Assembly: GCA_947462335.1 (NCBI GenBank)
Contig: OX381721.1
Coordinates: 38,652,488 to 38,716,487 of the forward strand
Direction of reading: 5' to 3'
DNA length: 64,000 nucleotides
Source: Harmothoe impar
Lineage: Eukaryota > Annelida > Polychaeta > Phyllodocida > Polynoidae
Every line of letters begins with the position of its first letter. The first letter of the stretch is position 1. A program made the translations under genes and the position numbers. Below are positions 1-9,922 of the stretch, one piece after another. The notes beneath the pieces were generated by a model, which was given only the letters and a program-made list of their open reading frames with translations, ran no database searches and was not told the origin of the DNA.

Positions 1-3
1 AAC

Positions 4-351
4 ATGTCGAACCCAAGACCCTCAACACACTCTACACAACCTTCTCCAACTGCCAACCAACCTGACCGATCGAATGGTCCAGCCATACATGAGTCTATAC
101 TAAAGTCTCTAGAGCAAGAAGCTGCAAGTACTAAACACAACTTACTTGCAGACAGCACTCAGAGAGAATTAGACGTGATCGACGGGTTGAAGAGTAACGC
201 TGATGTCATGGATAAAATAATTGATATGATCAGTCAGCTCATGTACAGAGTGAGGCAACTAGAAGAAGTTCAAGACAAGGCAGAAATGGAGAAAACTAAA
301 ACTGGAGGAGGGTGTGGGTTGAACTGTGCCAATAACTCATTCACTTTGTAA
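4..351 (+). CDS. small coiled-coil protein, unknown function (may be a 3' exon)
   Basis: This ORF of 115 codons starts three bases into the window, so an upstream exon or a more distal start cannot be excluded. The N-terminal 30 residues are Pro/Ser/Thr/Asn-rich and look disordered. Residues about 28-95 are rich in Leu, Ile, Glu and Lys with heptad-like spacing, suggesting a helical coiled coil. The tail has a Gly-Gly-Gly-Cys-Gly stretch and a short Cys/Asn segment. An AATAAA-like poly(A) signal lies about 25 bases after the stop, which fits a genuine 3' end. I do not recognise the family. A small adaptor of a multi-subunit complex is possible but is a guess. Codon use is unremarkable. It could also be a remnant of a retroelement ORF. 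Confidence 0.45.
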   Translation: MSNPRPSTHSTQPSPTANQPDRSNGPAIHESILKSLEQEAASTKHNLLADSTQRELDVIDGLKSNADVMDKIIDMISQLMYRVRQLEEVQDKAEMEKTKTGGGCGLNCANNSFTL

Positions 352-738
352 CTGCTTTGCTTTTTGCTTTGTGTGAAATAAAAAAAGAATGAAAAAAACA
401 AATTGTGTCGTGTATCTGTGTATATACCAACGGTATTTATCGAATACTAAAGTTAGTATTCCATCTGCATGTGACGGTATTACTGAAATGTCATTGTTGA
501 CATTTGAAAGCCACGTGGTGTATAGCACGTGGTGTATAGCACGTGTATGTGTTTACAAAGTTAGTAGGTCATATTGACATATATTAACCAATCAGAAGCT
601 TGTAAAGTATGTCATGACCTCTAATCTAGGTCAGTGACGTCACTTGCTGTCATATAGAAGCTTCTGATTGGCTCTTAAAGGTCACTTCCGTTCTGCAAGT
701 GTCAACTGACCTACTTGCTACCGTTTCTTACGCGCTGA
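352..738. other. 3' UTR and intergenic DNA with CCAAT/CRE-containing hairpin
   Basis: Downstream of the small ORF there is a poly(A) signal near 377, then a direct repeat of a GTATAGCACGTG-type motif (about 520-545). At 589-671 two arms reading CCAATCAGAAGCTT and AAGCTTCTGATTGG face each other around a consensus CRE (TGACGTCA at about 636). The mix of CCAAT, CRE and TCACTTCCG words resembles the terminal repeats of the 34986-44426 element, but no extended match is visible. No gene is seen. Confidence 0.4.
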
Positions 739-3354
739 ATATGCTCCTATATACTACTAACCCCGCCTGTGATTGTCAAAGGTACTATCAGGGGAGAATC
801 AAAAGATTCCATTTCATGGGAACCGCTGGGGTTAGCCGCACCTGAGTCTGATCCGCCAGGTGGAGATGGGCCCCAGGGAACGGACGAGAAGGGTGTTGAA
901 GATTTAGCTCATCTGGACACTGTCCGTAGAATTGAGTTGGCGGAAGAAGTGGAAAGGTTTTGTGCTTCGCGACTCAAACCCGATGATCCTATAGTTAAGT
1001 TTCTCAACTCGAGGGGATATGACTTGGGCGGTGAAACTGGAATCCAGAGATTTGCCTTGCAACTTTCTCCTTTACAAGGGAAGAGATGGTACTTGCCTGT
1101 GCAGATTCAGGGCTGCTTGGGGGAATTTCTGATCGATACTGGAGCTAGTCACTCCATGATGGGTCACCATTTTTTCAGGAAGCTCGCAGGTCTGTCGACT
1201 AACCCTGTGGGGTCTGGGTCGGTCAGAAGTGCTGATGGATCTCATATGCGGACACATGGCAAACAGGTGATACCCTTCTGGGTGAATCAACATTCATTTG
1301 TTGTTTCAACAACTGTGGCTGAATTGACGGATGAGGGAATCTTGGGAGTAGATTTTTGTTCTCTGTATGGAGCGGTATTGGATAGTGTGACAGGGGAACT
1401 CACTCTTCGATATCCACAAGAGATGAAAGTCCAGTGTGTGCTCCGCCGGATTTCAGGCGTCTCGTCTGTCTCTCAGACAGTGCGAATTCCTCCCCGCCAT
1501 GTATGCAATGTAGTTGTATACTGCCGGGAAATGGAATTTGACCGCATGGGTGTGGTGGAACCGAATCAGCAGCATTTGAGTAAGCTGGGGTTGGTTTCCA
1601 CCAGTGCCTTAGTGCAGAGTTCACGACGAACAGTAGTACCAGTCAGTAATATGACTTTTCAGGATGTGTACCTGGAAAAAGGGACGACCTTTGGGGACGT
1701 AACATATGCTGACGTGGTAGGAAGAGCTGACTCACCAGAAGTAGAGTTAGCAGTAAAGAGAGCAGTGGAAATAGGAGCTTTGGATCCATCCGCTATGCCA
1801 GTGGTATTGCAAGACACTGGGGAGCAGGATAGGAAGGAAGGATATGGATTACCACTGCATCTTTTACCATTAGTAACAGATAGCCACTTGGAGACGGAAG
1901 AGGACAAAGAGAGTCTGGCACAGCTATTGTGCGAGAATGCAGACTTGTTCTCTGCTCCAGGGGAGCAATTGGGTAGAACTGACCGAGTAACTCATCGGAT
2001 AGACACCGGTTCTAGCCAACCATTGCGCTTGCCATACCGGCGCCTCCCTTTGTCTAAGAAACAGGCATTGGAGGATGAGGTAGACAAGATGTTAGGGGAA
2101 GGGATAATAAGGCCCTCAGATAGTCCGTGGGCTAGTCCGGTGGTAATGGTTACCAAAAAGGATGGCACCTGTCGATTCTGTATAGATTACAGGAGACTAA
2201 ATGGGATTACGAGGAAGAATGCCTACCCCTTGCCACGCATTGACGAAAGTCTGGATTCCTTGGGAGGCAATCACTGGTTTAGTACCTTAGATCTCCAGTC
2301 AGGGTACTGGCAGATTGGGATGCACCCAGAGGATAAGGAAAAGACAGCGTTCACAACCCACAGGGGGTTGTTTGAGTTCAATGTAATGCCATTTGGCTTA
2401 TGCAATGCTCCGGCTACTTTCGAGAATATGATGGAGACAATGCTAAGGGGATTGTTGTGGAAAAACTGTCTAGTTTATCTAGACGACATCATAGTTTTCG
2501 GAAAAACTCGGGAGGAGTGTCTATCAAATTTGACCAAGGTGATGGATCGACTGAGATCCTACAACCTTAGACTGAAAGCTAAGAAATGCAAGTTCTTCAG
2601 GCAATCAGTGATATATCTGGGCCGAATAGTCAGTGGCACAGGTATTTCGGCGGATCCAGGGAAATTAGAGGCAGTAGCTAGTTGGGCAACGCCAAAGGAC
2701 CAGAAAGAAGTGAGGTCATTTTTGGGCTTTTGCTCATACTACCGCGATTTCATTCCCGGATTTGCTGAGGTGTCGGCTCCTTTACAGGTGCTAGTAGTAG
2801 GAAAAAGGAAAGGAATGTTGAAGCTACCACCGTTTATTTGGACGGAATCAGCTGGACAGGCTTTTCAGAAGCTGAAGGAGTTATTCACGGTAACTCCTGT
2901 GCTGAGCTATCCTACTGAGGGTGATCAGTTCATTCTAGACACCGACGCTAGCAACGATAGCATAGGCGCTGTCTTATCCCAAGTGCAAGAGGGTAAGGAG
3001 GTGCCCTTGGCATTTGCTAGCAACAGCTTGAGTAAAACTCAACGCAATTATTGCACCACCAAGAGAGAGTTGTTGGCCATAGTAGTATACACAAAGAAAT
3101 TCCGCCATTATTTGTATGGTGGGAATTTTATTCTACGAACAGACCATTCATCCTTGAGGTGGCTCCTTAATTTCAAGGAGGCAGATGGGATGATGGGTAG
3201 ATGGATCTCCGCGTTGTCTGAATTAGGGATAGAGAATACCCAGATTCAGCATCGGAGCGGAGTGAAGCACGTAAATGCGGATTGTTTGTCTAGGAGACCA
3301 ATCCGAAGATGTGCAAGAATAGACTGTGTTGGTGGCTCCAATAGTGAATTTTGA
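739..3354 (+). CDS. pol: Gypsy pol, part 1: aspartic protease, reverse transcriptase, RNase H
   Basis: The frame is open from 739; no ATG begins it, so it is the 3' portion of a gag-pol reading frame. Counting from codon 769, a retropepsin active site (LIDTGAS) lies near residue 121. The reverse transcriptase follows, with the FSTLDLQSGYWQI and MPFGLCNAPATF motifs and the catalytic YLDDIIVFG near residue 572. An RNase H domain begins near residue 721 (ILDTDAS) and ends with the usual HVNADCLSRRP. No CCHC knuckle is present. The frame stops at 3354, just after RNase H, and the integrase continues in another frame. All catalytic aspartates of PR and RT seen here look intact, so the copy is fairly young. 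Confidence 0.88.
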   Translation: MCSYILLTPPVIVKGTIRGESKDSISWEPLGLAAPESDPPGGDGPQGTDEKGVEDLAHLDTVRRIELAEEVERFCASRLKPDDPIVKFLNSRGYDLGGETGIQRFALQLSPLQGKRWYLPVQIQGCLGEFLIDTGASHSMMGHHFFRKLAGLSTNPVGSGSVRSADGSHMRTHGKQVIPFWVNQHSFVVSTTVAELTDEGILGVDFCSLYGAVLDSVTGELTLRYPQEMKVQCVLRRISGVSSVSQTVRIPPRHVCNVVVYCREMEFDRMGVVEPNQQHLSKLGLVSTSALVQSSRRTVVPVSNMTFQDVYLEKGTTFGDVTYADVVGRADSPEVELAVKRAVEIGALDPSAMPVVLQDTGEQDRKEGYGLPLHLLPLVTDSHLETEEDKESLAQLLCENADLFSAPGEQLGRTDRVTHRIDTGSSQPLRLPYRRLPLSKKQALEDEVDKMLGEGIIRPSDSPWASPVVMVTKKDGTCRFCIDYRRLNGITRKNAYPLPRIDESLDSLGGNHWFSTLDLQSGYWQIGMHPEDKEKTAFTTHRGLFEFNVMPFGLCNAPATFENMMETMLRGLLWKNCLVYLDDIIVFGKTREECLSNLTKVMDRLRSYNLRLKAKKCKFFRQSVIYLGRIVSGTGISADPGKLEAVASWATPKDQKEVRSFLGFCSYYRDFIPGFAEVSAPLQVLVVGKRKGMLKLPPFIWTESAGQAFQKLKELFTVTPVLSYPTEGDQFILDTDASNDSIGAVLSQVQEGKEVPLAFASNSLSKTQRNYCTTKRELLAIVVYTKKFRHYLYGGNFILRTDHSSLRWLLNFKEADGMMGRWISALSELGIENTQIQHRSGVKHVNADCLSRRPIRRCARIDCVGGSNSEF

Positions 3355-4939
3355 TCCAGCCTGGGAAGAGAACTTGGTGTTTTGGTCGGCGGAGTCCATA
3401 CTTGAAGCTCAGCAGGAAGACGAAGGTATCAATATGATACGGAATCTGATCTTGGAGAGAGCTGCTCGTCCCGTCAGACCTGCTCTGTCATTAGAATGTG
3501 TGGAAGTAAGGAACTTAGTGGGCCAATGGTCGCAGTTGGTAGTGCGAGACGGCCTATTGTGTAGATGGAAAACTCTTGAAGGCAAAGCCAGGAGGAGGCT
3601 ACAGATAGTCTTGCCAGCTTCTCTGAGATGGGAAGTATTCGAGTTTTTCCATGGTCATCAGACTTCCGCTCATTTTGGCAGGAAACGGACTTTGGACAAA
3701 CTAGCGAGGAGATATTACTGGCCTGGGATGTCTAAGGACGTAATACGTTGGTTGAGTGAATGCCCGACGTGTTGCCTGGTGAAGCCGGGCCCTGGGAAGG
3801 GTAAAACATCTCTCAGACAAGAACTGTTCGGAGTCAGATTTGCGAGGATAGCCATTGATATAATCACTGGCTTCCAGACAACTCCAAACTCCAACGTGTG
3901 CATGATGGTGGTACAAGACTACTATACAAAGTACGTGAAGGTGATCCCAATGAAGGATCACACGGCATTAACTTGCGCACAAGCTTTGGTTGAGGAGTGG
4001 GTACTAACATTTGGCGCACCTCTCATGTTACATTCAGACCAGGGTAGGGAGTTTGAATCGCGTCTCTTTCAAGGTATGCTGGAAGAATTGGCCATCGTTA
4101 AGACACGCACTAATCCGTACCGACCGCAGTCGGATGGGATGGTTGAGAGATTCAACCGCACGTTGATTCAGGGGCTGACCACGCTGGTTAATTCTAATCA
4201 GGATGACTGGGACACGTTTTCCCAGTATGTGGCTCATGCATACAACGGTACAGTGCATGCTTCAACTGGCTGCACTCCTAACAGCCTGGTATTTGGATCT
4301 GAGATCATAATGCCTGCAGATTTGGTCTTTGGCAGTGTACTGCGGAGGAAGGATGTCCCATGCCGAGTGGCATTTGCGGAGTCTCTGCGCAGAGAATTGC
4401 GGGAAGGCTATGCATTGGTGAGAGGCCACTTGAAGAAAGCGGCCATCCATCAGAAAGTAGGGTATGATACAGGCTTGAGAGAGAGGAAGTATGTAGTTGG
4501 ACAGAACGTGGTGAGATTGAAACCACCTGTGCATGGAAAAATCTCGAAAGGTTGGGATGGGCCATTTGAGGTGACAAAAGTAATATCGGATGTTACTGTG
4601 TTGTTGAAGAATGTGAAAGGCAAGATAGTTGCAGGCCATGTAGATTGCCTGAAGCCTTGGCTAGGTCGCCGGCCCGGCGATGAGAATGAGCCTTTGGTAG
4701 AAGTGCCAATGCCCCAACCCAGGTGGGTGCGTAAGACACAGGTTCCGGCACCCCCGCCTACTACAAAGAAGACTAGAAAAGCAACGCCAGCTAAAAAAGT
4801 CGATGGTAGGAAGAAGAAGAAGAAGAAGTTAGTTACTGAAAAGGAAACTAGAGAGGTTCCTCCAGTAATTGGGAAGAAAAAAACCCAAGGACCCATACGT
4901 AGAAGTGCTCGTATAGCGGGTCGAGGTGCTGTTACGTAA
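3326..4939 (+). CDS. Gypsy pol, part 2: integrase with GPF/Y-type C-terminus
   Basis: This 537-codon frame overlaps the preceding one by 29 bases and is displaced by one base (+1, equivalently -2). A zinc-binding HHCC region lies at about residues 108-150 (HGHQTSAHF ... CPTCC). The catalytic core follows with Asp near residue 177 (AIDIITGF), Asp near 238 (HSDQGREF) and Glu 35 residues later (GMVERFN), the expected D-D-35-E spacing. A GPF/Y-like module (GWDGPFEV ... DCLKPW) lies near 405-445, and a Lys-rich tail follows. No chromodomain is evident. The shift could be a frameshift mutation or a programmed event; the overlap alone does not decide. A second internal poly-Lys run comes from an AAG-repeat tract at about 4810-4830. 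Confidence 0.85.
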   Translation: MLVAPIVNFDPAWEENLVFWSAESILEAQQEDEGINMIRNLILERAARPVRPALSLECVEVRNLVGQWSQLVVRDGLLCRWKTLEGKARRRLQIVLPASLRWEVFEFFHGHQTSAHFGRKRTLDKLARRYYWPGMSKDVIRWLSECPTCCLVKPGPGKGKTSLRQELFGVRFARIAIDIITGFQTTPNSNVCMMVVQDYYTKYVKVIPMKDHTALTCAQALVEEWVLTFGAPLMLHSDQGREFESRLFQGMLEELAIVKTRTNPYRPQSDGMVERFNRTLIQGLTTLVNSNQDDWDTFSQYVAHAYNGTVHASTGCTPNSLVFGSEIIMPADLVFGSVLRRKDVPCRVAFAESLRRELREGYALVRGHLKKAAIHQKVGYDTGLRERKYVVGQNVVRLKPPVHGKISKGWDGPFEVTKVISDVTVLLKNVKGKIVAGHVDCLKPWLGRRPGDENEPLVEVPMPQPRWVRKTQVPAPPPTTKKTRKATPAKKVDGRKKKKKKLVTEKETREVPPVIGKKKTQGPIRRSARIAGRGAVT

Positions 4940-5882
4940 GAACGGCGGGGCTGGGATTGTTTGTTATGGTTACCCGGAATAGTTCGGGTCTCCAAGGATT
5001 TACCCGGTAAACCCCGGAAAGTTGCGTAACTGGTGCTAATTGTCAAAAACACAACGAGAAATACCGGATTTTATTCTTTAGTCTTTGTGACGGGAATAAT
5101 GGTGAAATTGACCAGTAGATGGCATTGGGGTACCCAACGTTCTGCTTTACTAAAGTTAGTTTTGAATGTTTACATGCTATGGTCTGTGAGTTGGTTTCCC
5201 ATTTAGTACTTGTCGTGATGGTTTTGGATAAAAATCCAATCAAACCTAGTCAGTAATTTTTCTAAGGATAATATGAGGATCCTACTAAGAAATATTATGT
5301 GAAAAGGACGGGTGTAGAACTCGTTCTAACAACATGAGAATGGGACTCATACGTCTTCCGAATTTGTTCGGACAACCAAAGAAATTTACTTTGACACGTA
5401 TTTTTTTATAATGTTGGTTTAAAGAGCGTTCTAAAGTTCATAAGCTATAATTAATACAGCCTTGACGAACTAAAGAACTGCTATTACTTGAAATGATGTG
5501 TAAAATACAATCCGAGATAACCCGGCGAAGATTGCAACTACTACGCAGTTTACTTCGCTACCCGGTTTTCTTCGGATAATACCGGATAACTTCTTCGGGA
5601 AGGGCTATCCGGTACCCGTGATCCTTTGCGCTTGGATGCGCACACATGCTGGTTTGGCGCGGAAAGCGTCAGTCCTGCACATACCGTTGGAGAGGGTGGA
5701 TGCGAAGGCACCTCTCTCCGCGTATGTAATCAGCGGTTAGAACATCTACATGTGAGGGAGAGAGGAGACACTAAAGTGAGGTAGTACAGGAGGACACTTT
5801 TGTAACAATTTTCCTGATTCTACTACTCATTTAAGCTCATTTTAAGAGTGGGCTCCTCTGGGCCGCCCTCTGTGTAGTTATC
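4940..5882 (+). other. non-coding spacer between integrase and accessory ORF
   Basis: No ORF of note. The stretch is rich in short inverted words of the ACCCGG/CCGGGT type (for example near 4971-5010 and 5520-5620) and has no similarity to the 3' LTR that I can see, so it is not an internal LTR. It probably acts as the 5' leader of a subgenomic or spliced transcript for the downstream ORF, but no promoter or splice acceptor can be assigned with confidence. Confidence 0.4.
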
Positions 5883-8800
5883 ATGGCGGATAACTATCCG
5901 TCGGGAGACTCCCATAGAAGGAGTCACTCGACGGAAGTTACCCCTCTGTCGCAGGAACAGAGAGAGTTGTTAGCTTTGGGGGACCTGGAGTCAACAGCTC
6001 CGGTCAATTGTAATCTTCCAAAACAATTTCGGGAAGCGGATTTACCTAGATTCGTGTATCAACCACCGACTAAGATGAAGAATAGGGGTGTGAAACGCCG
6101 AAATCACAGTAATATCTCCGAGATAAGGAAAACTGAACAGGTTAAAACCACACAGTATCTCCTAGCTCGGGGAGAACATGTAAGGAAACTGGTAGATATG
6201 GGTTTATCAGTGGCGCAGGCTAGGGGGTTCGTGTCAGGGCCGGGGTTAAAAGGACTCGAGGCCGGGGGATTCCCCTTGTTCCAGGTTGGGAATATTGCGT
6301 CACCACCTTCTTCGGGAGTGACCCGGACTGACCCGAATATGCCCGGGATACCGGTGCACTCGGTCAGTCACGCTCCAGTGGGTGCTCCGTGGGGTTCTAT
6401 GTCGTATGACCGTGCGGATGGTTTACATCCGGTGCATGGTAATTTTGTACCCGATTGGAATGCCCCTAAACAGTCAACCCCGGAACGTATTCCAGCCATG
6501 GCAGTAATGCATTTGGCAGCTAAATTTGAGAAATTTGAGCCGGATGCAGTAATTCCTGGGAGTAAGATATGCAGGGGGGCATACATCCAAGAATTAGATA
6601 AATTCAACGAGAAGAAATGTACTAAGCTATTCAGACCTCCTTCTGATAATTCTAAGTCCAAACCCTATACAGGGGCGGTTACTGGGGAGATAGGGAGCCG
6701 AGCTAGGCTACCATCCTACGAAGATACAGAGAGGGATATGGAGTTCTGGTTAGAGCATGCTAGTTCAGGGGCACATCAAGCTTACAAGTTCTGGGATGAG
6801 GTTATAAAGCAAAGTATGGGGACATACAGGGCTGCCGACCTCTCCAACGAGGATAGAGACCGGTTGAAATGGGCCTGGATGACATTTGTCCCACCAGGTA
6901 TGCCTACTTATAAATCTGGTAGGGGTTGGAGAGTAGGTTCGGGGCAGTGCCCATTCAATGAGTGTATGGATAGAAATCCAATGGCCGAGTATTTGGACCT
7001 GTACCAGTTCGCACGACATCTAGTGGAGTTCCACGGGCACTCCAAAATGATGTGGCAGTGCCGGTCCAAGTCTAATCGCTCAGTCAAATGTATGAAAGAT
7101 GGTGAACCTTTCAGCACATCTAGAAAGGGTTGTATGGTAAGACATTTGGTAGATGTACACCATATGAAGGCTGAAACTGCCATGTCCAATCTAGATATTC
7201 TCGAGAATAGCCCGGAGGCCTTAGGACTCACGGACAGAGAAAAGTGTGTGAGGGTACCACAGGGGTTGGCATACACCTTGGTGTTCAACCATAACCCGAG
7301 AAGGTTGTGGCTGAATCGAAAGGCGTGGCCATACTACATTCAGGACTTTCCAGAGAAAGCCTCTGATTATCATAGTAAAATGGAGTTGGCCACTCCTCCC
7401 AAAGGTAAAATGTTGTCTGAAGGTAAAACTGTGGACCAGGGAGTGTATACTCCTGTCTCGGTTACCTTAGGAGAGATGCGGACCACAGGTTCAGAGGAGT
7501 CCTCAGCTTCTGCTGGGTTAGACTCATCACCTGACGGCCGATCTACCCCAACCAAAAGACGTGCTCCAGGGTCTTCCTGTGGGTTTAGTAGGAACACTAC
7601 TGAATCCAACAAGGAGGGCTCTGGCGGATCATTACCGAGGGTTGCTGTTAGCCCAAGGCTAGCCATAGAGGAGAAAATGGTAAATGACCTGTTGGCTTCT
7701 CCTGTAGGGGAGGAGGATGACTGTGTATTTGTGGGACAGGAGGTAATACCTCCTACCACAATCTCTGAAGCTAGAGGGACCCCGGGAGTATCAAGGAAGA
7801 TATTAAAGACAGAAAATACTTCTACTGATAGTCAAGGGTATGTAACAGGGAAGATAGAGTCAGTAAGTGGGAAAGAGGATTCCAAATCTAAGATGATCTA
7901 TAGAACGATTGATTTCCAATCTGAGGGAGACGATTGGGTGGACCAGAAATTCACCCCACCCACAGGCAGGGTTCAATCAAGTAAAATAGAGATGAGGAAG
8001 GAACAGGAGATTGGTCGTAGACTATCCTCCGTTCCATCACCATCTACCTGTATGGGGGGTCTCTCATTGAACTCTCCATCACCTGGAGTGGGTGAGGAAG
8101 ATATCTCTTTGGAGTCGGTCCCTCTGCCTAAGCTGACTGGTGATATTGATCACCCTGAGAATATTAGTATCAGGAATCTTCTGAAAGAACAGTATGTCAC
8201 TGGACTGAAAAGTTCATTTGACACACTGGATCTCGCTTGTCAACTAGCTCTGCAAGGGGCTAGGGCTCAAGCTGAGCAATTGGTAAAAGAAAGTCGTTTG
8301 GCCGAATTAGAGAAAGTGGAGACTGCGAAAACAGAACTCCTATCTAAAATGTCCAAAATGACTGAGGAGAATGAAGCCCTCAAACGACAGTTGGGACAAC
8401 GAGATGACATGGTAGCAACCTCTAGCAGAATTGTAGACGATTTGAGATTGAACGTTGAAAAATCTCGTATGGAAAGTCAATTTTTAATTGACGATCTCAA
8501 AGTCAAGTTGGATCGCAGTAAGGATATGGTCAGTTCTGCTGAACATAGGCTAACTGCTGCCAGGACTGAAATTAGTCTAAAAACCAAAGTTATTCGGAAG
8601 TTAGAACACGAAATTGGTGGTCTAACAGAGGAATTTTCTAGCTTTAAAAAGGAAGCTCAGCAGAACGATGACTTCTATGAAGAGTTGGCTGAGTTTTTCG
8701 AAGATTGCTATGAGATACCATTGTCAAGTTGGTACGACGAGAGTGTGTACAGGGTTGAACGGGGTTCTGCCCCTCTTCCCTTAGGATTTGACGGTGATGC

Positions 8801-9074
8801 ATACGCACAGAGGTTGAGAGCTGACTCCAGGGCTAGTGATATCCCTCGGAGTCCTCCACCTCCACCTGCAGGGGACGAGACGCACCTGGCTGACTGCAGT
8901 TACGTGGCTGCCACCTCCATGGCCTGTGGGTCATCGGAGTTGGTTCCTGTGACGTCTGTTCCTGTGACGTCCGTTGCTGTGACGTCTGTTCCGGTGTCAC
9001 CTGTCCCTGTGACGTCTGTTGCTGTGACGTCACAGAGCCGGATCATTCTATTTTTCAGCTTACTGCGTTTTTGA
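5883..9074 (+). CDS. 1,063-aa accessory protein of the Gypsy element, two C2H2-like fingers and coiled coil
   Basis: This intact ORF starts with ATG in a good context (ATCATGG). I do not recognise the family. Residues about 355-385 contain a C-x4-C ... H-x4-H finger (CPFNEC ... HLVEFH). A second candidate finger is at about 395-435 (CRSKSNRSVKC ... HLVDVH). Residues 500-760 are Ser/Pro/Glu-rich and probably disordered. Residues about 785-940 form a long heptad-rich coiled coil. The C-terminus carries a PVTSV-type tandem repeat. It has no CCHC knuckle, no signal peptide and no membrane span, so neither a classical Gag nor an Env is indicated. Its place after pol and before the LTR suggests an element-encoded accessory protein, possibly nucleic-acid binding. 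A captured host gene fragment or a divergent Gag moved downstream are alternatives. Confidence 0.65.
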   Translation: MADNYPSGDSHRRSHSTEVTPLSQEQRELLALGDLESTAPVNCNLPKQFREADLPRFVYQPPTKMKNRGVKRRNHSNISEIRKTEQVKTTQYLLARGEHVRKLVDMGLSVAQARGFVSGPGLKGLEAGGFPLFQVGNIASPPSSGVTRTDPNMPGIPVHSVSHAPVGAPWGSMSYDRADGLHPVHGNFVPDWNAPKQSTPERIPAMAVMHLAAKFEKFEPDAVIPGSKICRGAYIQELDKFNEKKCTKLFRPPSDNSKSKPYTGAVTGEIGSRARLPSYEDTERDMEFWLEHASSGAHQAYKFWDEVIKQSMGTYRAADLSNEDRDRLKWAWMTFVPPGMPTYKSGRGWRVGSGQCPFNECMDRNPMAEYLDLYQFARHLVEFHGHSKMMWQCRSKSNRSVKCMKDGEPFSTSRKGCMVRHLVDVHHMKAETAMSNLDILENSPEALGLTDREKCVRVPQGLAYTLVFNHNPRRLWLNRKAWPYYIQDFPEKASDYHSKMELATPPKGKMLSEGKTVDQGVYTPVSVTLGEMRTTGSEESSASAGLDSSPDGRSTPTKRRAPGSSCGFSRNTTESNKEGSGGSLPRVAVSPRLAIEEKMVNDLLASPVGEEDDCVFVGQEVIPPTTISEARGTPGVSRKILKTENTSTDSQGYVTGKIESVSGKEDSKSKMIYRTIDFQSEGDDWVDQKFTPPTGRVQSSKIEMRKEQEIGRRLSSVPSPSTCMGGLSLNSPSPGVGEEDISLESVPLPKLTGDIDHPENISIRNLLKEQYVTGLKSSFDTLDLACQLALQGARAQAEQLVKESRLAELEKVETAKTELLSKMSKMTEENEALKRQLGQRDDMVATSSRIVDDLRLNVEKSRMESQFLIDDLKVKLDRSKDMVSSAEHRLTAARTEISLKTKVIRKLEHEIGGLTEEFSSFKKEAQQNDDFYEELAEFFEDCYEIPLSSWYDESVYRVERGSAPLPLGFDGDAYAQRLRADSRASDIPRSPPPPPAGDETHLADCSYVAATSMACGSSELVPVTSVPVTSVAVTSVPVSPVPVTSVAVTSQSRIILFFSLLRF
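8938..9033 (+). repeat. 15-bp coding tandem repeat
   Basis: Units of the type GTTCCTGTGACGTCT recur about six times at the end of the accessory ORF and encode (P/A)VTSV pentapeptides. Each unit contains a CRE half-site (TGACGT). Confidence 0.75.
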
Positions 9075-9922
9075 TCTTTGAACTGAATGTGGATACTAAT
9101 TCTCCCTGAAACGTTGAAGTATGTTACCATGACACTTGATCTGATTGCTTTTAGCATTCCTATATGGAGAATGGCACTTGTGTAGAGTACATCAAAAAGG
9201 ACACCTATGTGACCATGGTTTGCATAAGGTTTTGAAGTCCTTGATTGGATTGAAACTGCATTTACCGGATCTACGCTATATGTTCATTTATTCCAAAAAT
9301 ATTGATCTTTCAAACCTTACTCTGGCACGTAAAGCGAGTGAGTCTATTCAAATAGACGGGTTGGATCAAGGTTTACTATAGAGTCGACACTTGCCACCTT
9401 TTTTGTTTCCAATATGTCTCGTACTAAAAATTGGTAACTTTTAAGGAGAAGTGCTCATATTGATCTGTATGTATACGATACCTGTTGTAACAAATCGTTT
9501 TCGATAAGACATGGTTAGTATACGATAAGTATGTCTTAAAGGTTTTATATATTTTTTTATGATATATAGTCAAGTTTGTTTTATAGGGCTTGACTGGCTG
9601 TGTGGAGTTTATCCTCTTAGTCCCATAAATCATGACTGTTATTGAAGGATGATACTCGATTATTGTGTAACTGGATCCTGATGGTTGATATGATTGACGT
9701 TAATATCAAAAAGGATGAATACATATCTATGATACCCAAGAAATATATTAGTGGTTCTGATAGAAAGAGTTACGCTTGTCTCCACTATGTATGTGTTTGG
9801 AGACAATATATTTGTTTTTTGGGTTGTTTGGAGATAAAATTTGTCATTGTATCAAGGTAGTATAATAATACTGCACTTTGTGCCGCTATTTAGACGCTGT
9901 GATATTGTCTGAAGGGGGGTAG
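9075..9922 (+). other. Gypsy 3' non-coding region ending in polypurine tract
   Basis: No convincing ORF; AT-rich with short imperfect repeats. It ends in GAAGGGGGGTAG (9911-9922), a purine-rich tract directly against the LTR start, as expected for plus-strand priming. Confidence 0.6.

Noticed and set aside
739..1000. Complete Gypsy element with gag in the window
   Set aside because: No CCHC motif, primer-binding site or 5' LTR is visible, and the ORF at 4-351 lacks Gag features and ends with its own poly(A) signal.
4450..5052. 200-codon minus-strand ORF opposite the integrase
   Set aside because: Antisense of the integrase tail, with poly-Phe from the AAG tract.
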